NCBI GenBank assembly: GCA_938030915.1
Contig: CALHIO010000302.1
Location: 1 to 6,425, forward strand
Reading direction: 5' to 3'
Origin: an uncultured Gemmatimonadota bacterium
GTDB taxonomy: Bacteria > Gemmatimonadota > Gemmatimonadetes > Longimicrobiales > Gaopeijiaceae
DNA: 6,425 nt
The translations under genes and the position numbers were made by a program. Of this stretch, positions 4,980-6,425 are shown one piece after another (position 1 is the stretch's first letter; each line of letters starts with the position of its first letter). Below the pieces are notes generated by a model, which was given only the letters and a program-made list of their open reading frames with translations, was not told the DNA's origin and did no database searches.

Positions 4980-6425
4980 ATGAATCCGATCACGATCACG
5001 CGTGCATCGAGGCTGGCGCTGCTGTTCACCGCCGGCCTCGTCTCAGCTCCGGGCTCCGCCTCGGGGCAGGACATCGTCTTCGAAGGTGACCTTCCGCGGA
5101 CGATGGTCTTCATCCAGGAAGAAGGCCGCGGGAAGGTTGCGGCCCGCGAGATGACCTCGTTCCTTCTGGAGGCGGGCTTCCCCGTGATCGATCCGGCGCT
5201 CGCGATCGACGAATCCGCTCAGGCGCTCGTCATGGCCGCGATGAACGGAAACGACGGGGCCGCCACTCAGCTCGGGCGCGACTGGGGTGCTCAGGTGCTC
5301 GTGCTTGGCGTCGCGGATTACGCGACGCGCGACAACCCGGGGCCGGGTGACCTCATCACGGCCACGACGGAGGTCGCGGTTCGGGCGCTGCGTCTCGACT
5401 TCGGTGAGGTGGTGTCGGATGCGGTCGCGGACGCGAGGGCGATCGAGGCTACCGGACAAGCCGCGCGCGCGCTGGCGATTCGTGAGGCGACTCAGGATGT
5501 CATCCGGGAGTTCATCGGTCCTGTGGTGAACGATTGGGTCGCTCGCTCCTGGCAAGAGGCGATGTACTGGGTCCCCGATCCGGGCTCCATTCAGTCCGCC
5601 GTCGGTGCGGGCACAAGCTCTGTGACCGCGTCGGCCAGCGCCCGCCCGGTCCAGACGAGCGGTTCGACCCAACCGCCTGGGCTCGCCGTCACCCGTGCCG
5701 ACGTCCTCCCCGACGATGGGGCAGCGACACGCGGCATCGGTGTGGTTCGGCGCCAGCAGGCCGGCATGTCCGACGTGCAGAACCTCGTGCGCCTTGAGGG
5801 GGTCGTCGTCGGTGACGCGACCTCGGTCGAAGTGCAGGGGCAGCCGGCCGTGATGGAAGAGATCTCGGCCGAGGAGCTGGCGCTGCTGGGAATCGAAGAT
5901 CAGACGGCGCTGCGGTTCTCCCGTGACTTCTCCCTTCCGATCAGCACCGACACGGTCGAGATCGTCGCCGAAGGGTCGGGTGGACAGACCGTCCAGACCA
6001 TTGCCGCACCGCGGATCGACAAGCGATGGGCCGTCGTGGTCGGCGTCGGTGAGTACGAGGCAAACGACATCCCGGATCTCGAGTTTGCGCCTGCGGACGC
6101 TCGCGCGGTGAGAGAGTTTCTCGAAAGTGATGCCGCAGGTCCGTTCGACGAGGTGCTCTACCTGGAGAACGAGCAGGCGACGGGTGCCGCAATGCGCGAG
6201 GCGCTCTTCGTCTTCCTGCAGCAGGCGGACTGGGACGACCTGGTCGTCATCTACTATGCGGGTCACGGAGCTCCGGACCCGGGCCGACCCGACAACCTGT
6301 ATCTCCTGCCGACGGACGCAGAGCTCGGCTCCCTGGCGGCTACGGGCTTCCCGATGTGGGACGTGAAGACGGCGTTGCGCCGGCAGATCGCCGCCGAGCG
6401 TGTGCTCGTCATCGCGGATGCGTGT
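4980..6425 (+). CDS. Exported CsgG-like / Ig-like / caspase-fold (peptidase C14) protein, 3' truncated
   Basis: An open frame of 482 codons that runs off the window end. It starts with ATG directly after the TAG of the CsgG-TPR gene, with GAGGAG 8 nt upstream inside that gene. Domains: signal peptide (1-29, likely cut after ASG before QDI); a CsgG/FlgT-like alpha-beta domain (about 38-190, with ATTEVAVRALRLDFGEVV in the middle); a Ser/Thr/Pro-rich linker (about 201-250); an Ig-like domain resembling the glucodextranase-B fold (about 266-340, VRLEGVVVGDATSVEVQGQ); and a caspase fold from about 348 (RWAVVVGVGEYE, then APADARAVREFL). The catalytic dyad is visible as His429 in YYAGHG and Cys482 in IADAC, the last codon shown. 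H-to-C spacing of 53 is normal for the family. Peptidase C14 members are cysteine proteases, typically cutting after Arg/Lys or Asp. An exported location is notable; substrate unknown. Confidence 0.88.
   Translation, partial: MNPITITRASRLALLFTAGLVSAPGSASGQDIVFEGDLPRTMVFIQEEGRGKVAAREMTSFLLEAGFPVIDPALAIDESAQALVMAAMNGNDGAATQLGRDWGAQVLVLGVADYATRDNPGPGDLITATTEVAVRALRLDFGEVVSDAVADARAIEATGQAARALAIREATQDVIREFIGPVVNDWVARSWQEAMYWVPDPGSIQSAVGAGTSSVTASASARPVQTSGSTQPPGLAVTRADVLPDDGAATRGIGVVRRQQAGMSDVQNLVRLEGVVVGDATSVEVQGQPAVMEEISAEELALLGIEDQTALRFSRDFSLPISTDTVEIVAEGSGGQTVQTIAAPRIDKRWAVVVGVGEYEANDIPDLEFAPADARAVREFLESDAAGPFDEVLYLENEQATGAAMREALFVFLQQADWDDLVVIYYAGHGAPDPGRPDNLYLLPTDAELGSLAATGFPMWDVKTALRRQIAAERVLVIADAC

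Noticed and set aside
5043..6266. 407-codon open frame on the minus strand opposite the caspase gene
   Set aside because: It is an antisense shadow in GC-rich DNA. Its translation is Arg/Asp/His-rich without domains, while the plus strand shows signal peptide, Ig-like and caspase motifs.

Overview
This 6.4-kb window is high-GC DNA (roughly 60-65 % G+C by eye) from a bacterium that is probably Gram-negative. The evidence is an outer-membrane beta-barrel C-terminus ending in phenylalanine, two CsgG-type envelope proteins with TPRs, and signal peptides on the right-hand genes. The combination of CsgG/TPR proteins, an exported caspase-fold protein, a Na+/solute symporter and a single-domain phosphofructokinase of the PKTIDND type is reminiscent of Gemmatimonadota and related uncultured lineages. 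That placement is a guess without a search.

Left part (1-3170), all minus strand, reading right to left: a 6-phosphofructokinase (1997-3088), then a 41-codon gene for a single-pass membrane protein (1735-1860), then a sodium:solute symporter (54-1724). The small gene's stop codon overlaps the symporter's Shine-Dalgarno sequence, so those two are probably translationally coupled. Upstream of the kinase is a strong intrinsic terminator (3128-3168) that belongs to the older transcription unit to its right. A sugar or organic solute import plus glycolysis theme is possible but unproven.

Middle part (3221-4078), minus strand: a damaged locus. A TPR-CsgG gene has a perfect Shine-Dalgarno/ATG and a signal-peptide-like start in one frame, but its body lies in another frame. 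Its CsgG domain stops after about 55 residues, and directly behind, in a different frame, sits the last ~75 codons of a beta-barrel outer-membrane protein. The simplest reading is a frameshift plus an internal deletion (or an assembly/sequencing fault) that joined two formerly separate genes.

Divergent control region (4079-4289): a good sigma70-like promoter for the minus-strand TPR-CsgG gene, and a perfect 16-bp inverted repeat with an 8-nt loop. One arm of the repeat contains the promoter's -35 box, suggesting an operator or leader hairpin.

Right part (4290-6425), plus strand: an intact exported CsgG-TPR protein (229 aa), followed with no gap by an exported multidomain protein. The latter has a CsgG-like N-terminal domain, a Ser/Thr/Pro-rich linker, an Ig-like (glucodextranase-type) domain and a caspase-fold (peptidase C14) domain. 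The window ends exactly on the presumptive catalytic cysteine codon. This translationally coupled CsgG-TPR / CsgG-like-caspase pair, facing a third CsgG gene, is the best candidate for an uncharacterised system: an envelope-located caspase-like protease linked to CsgG-type proteins.
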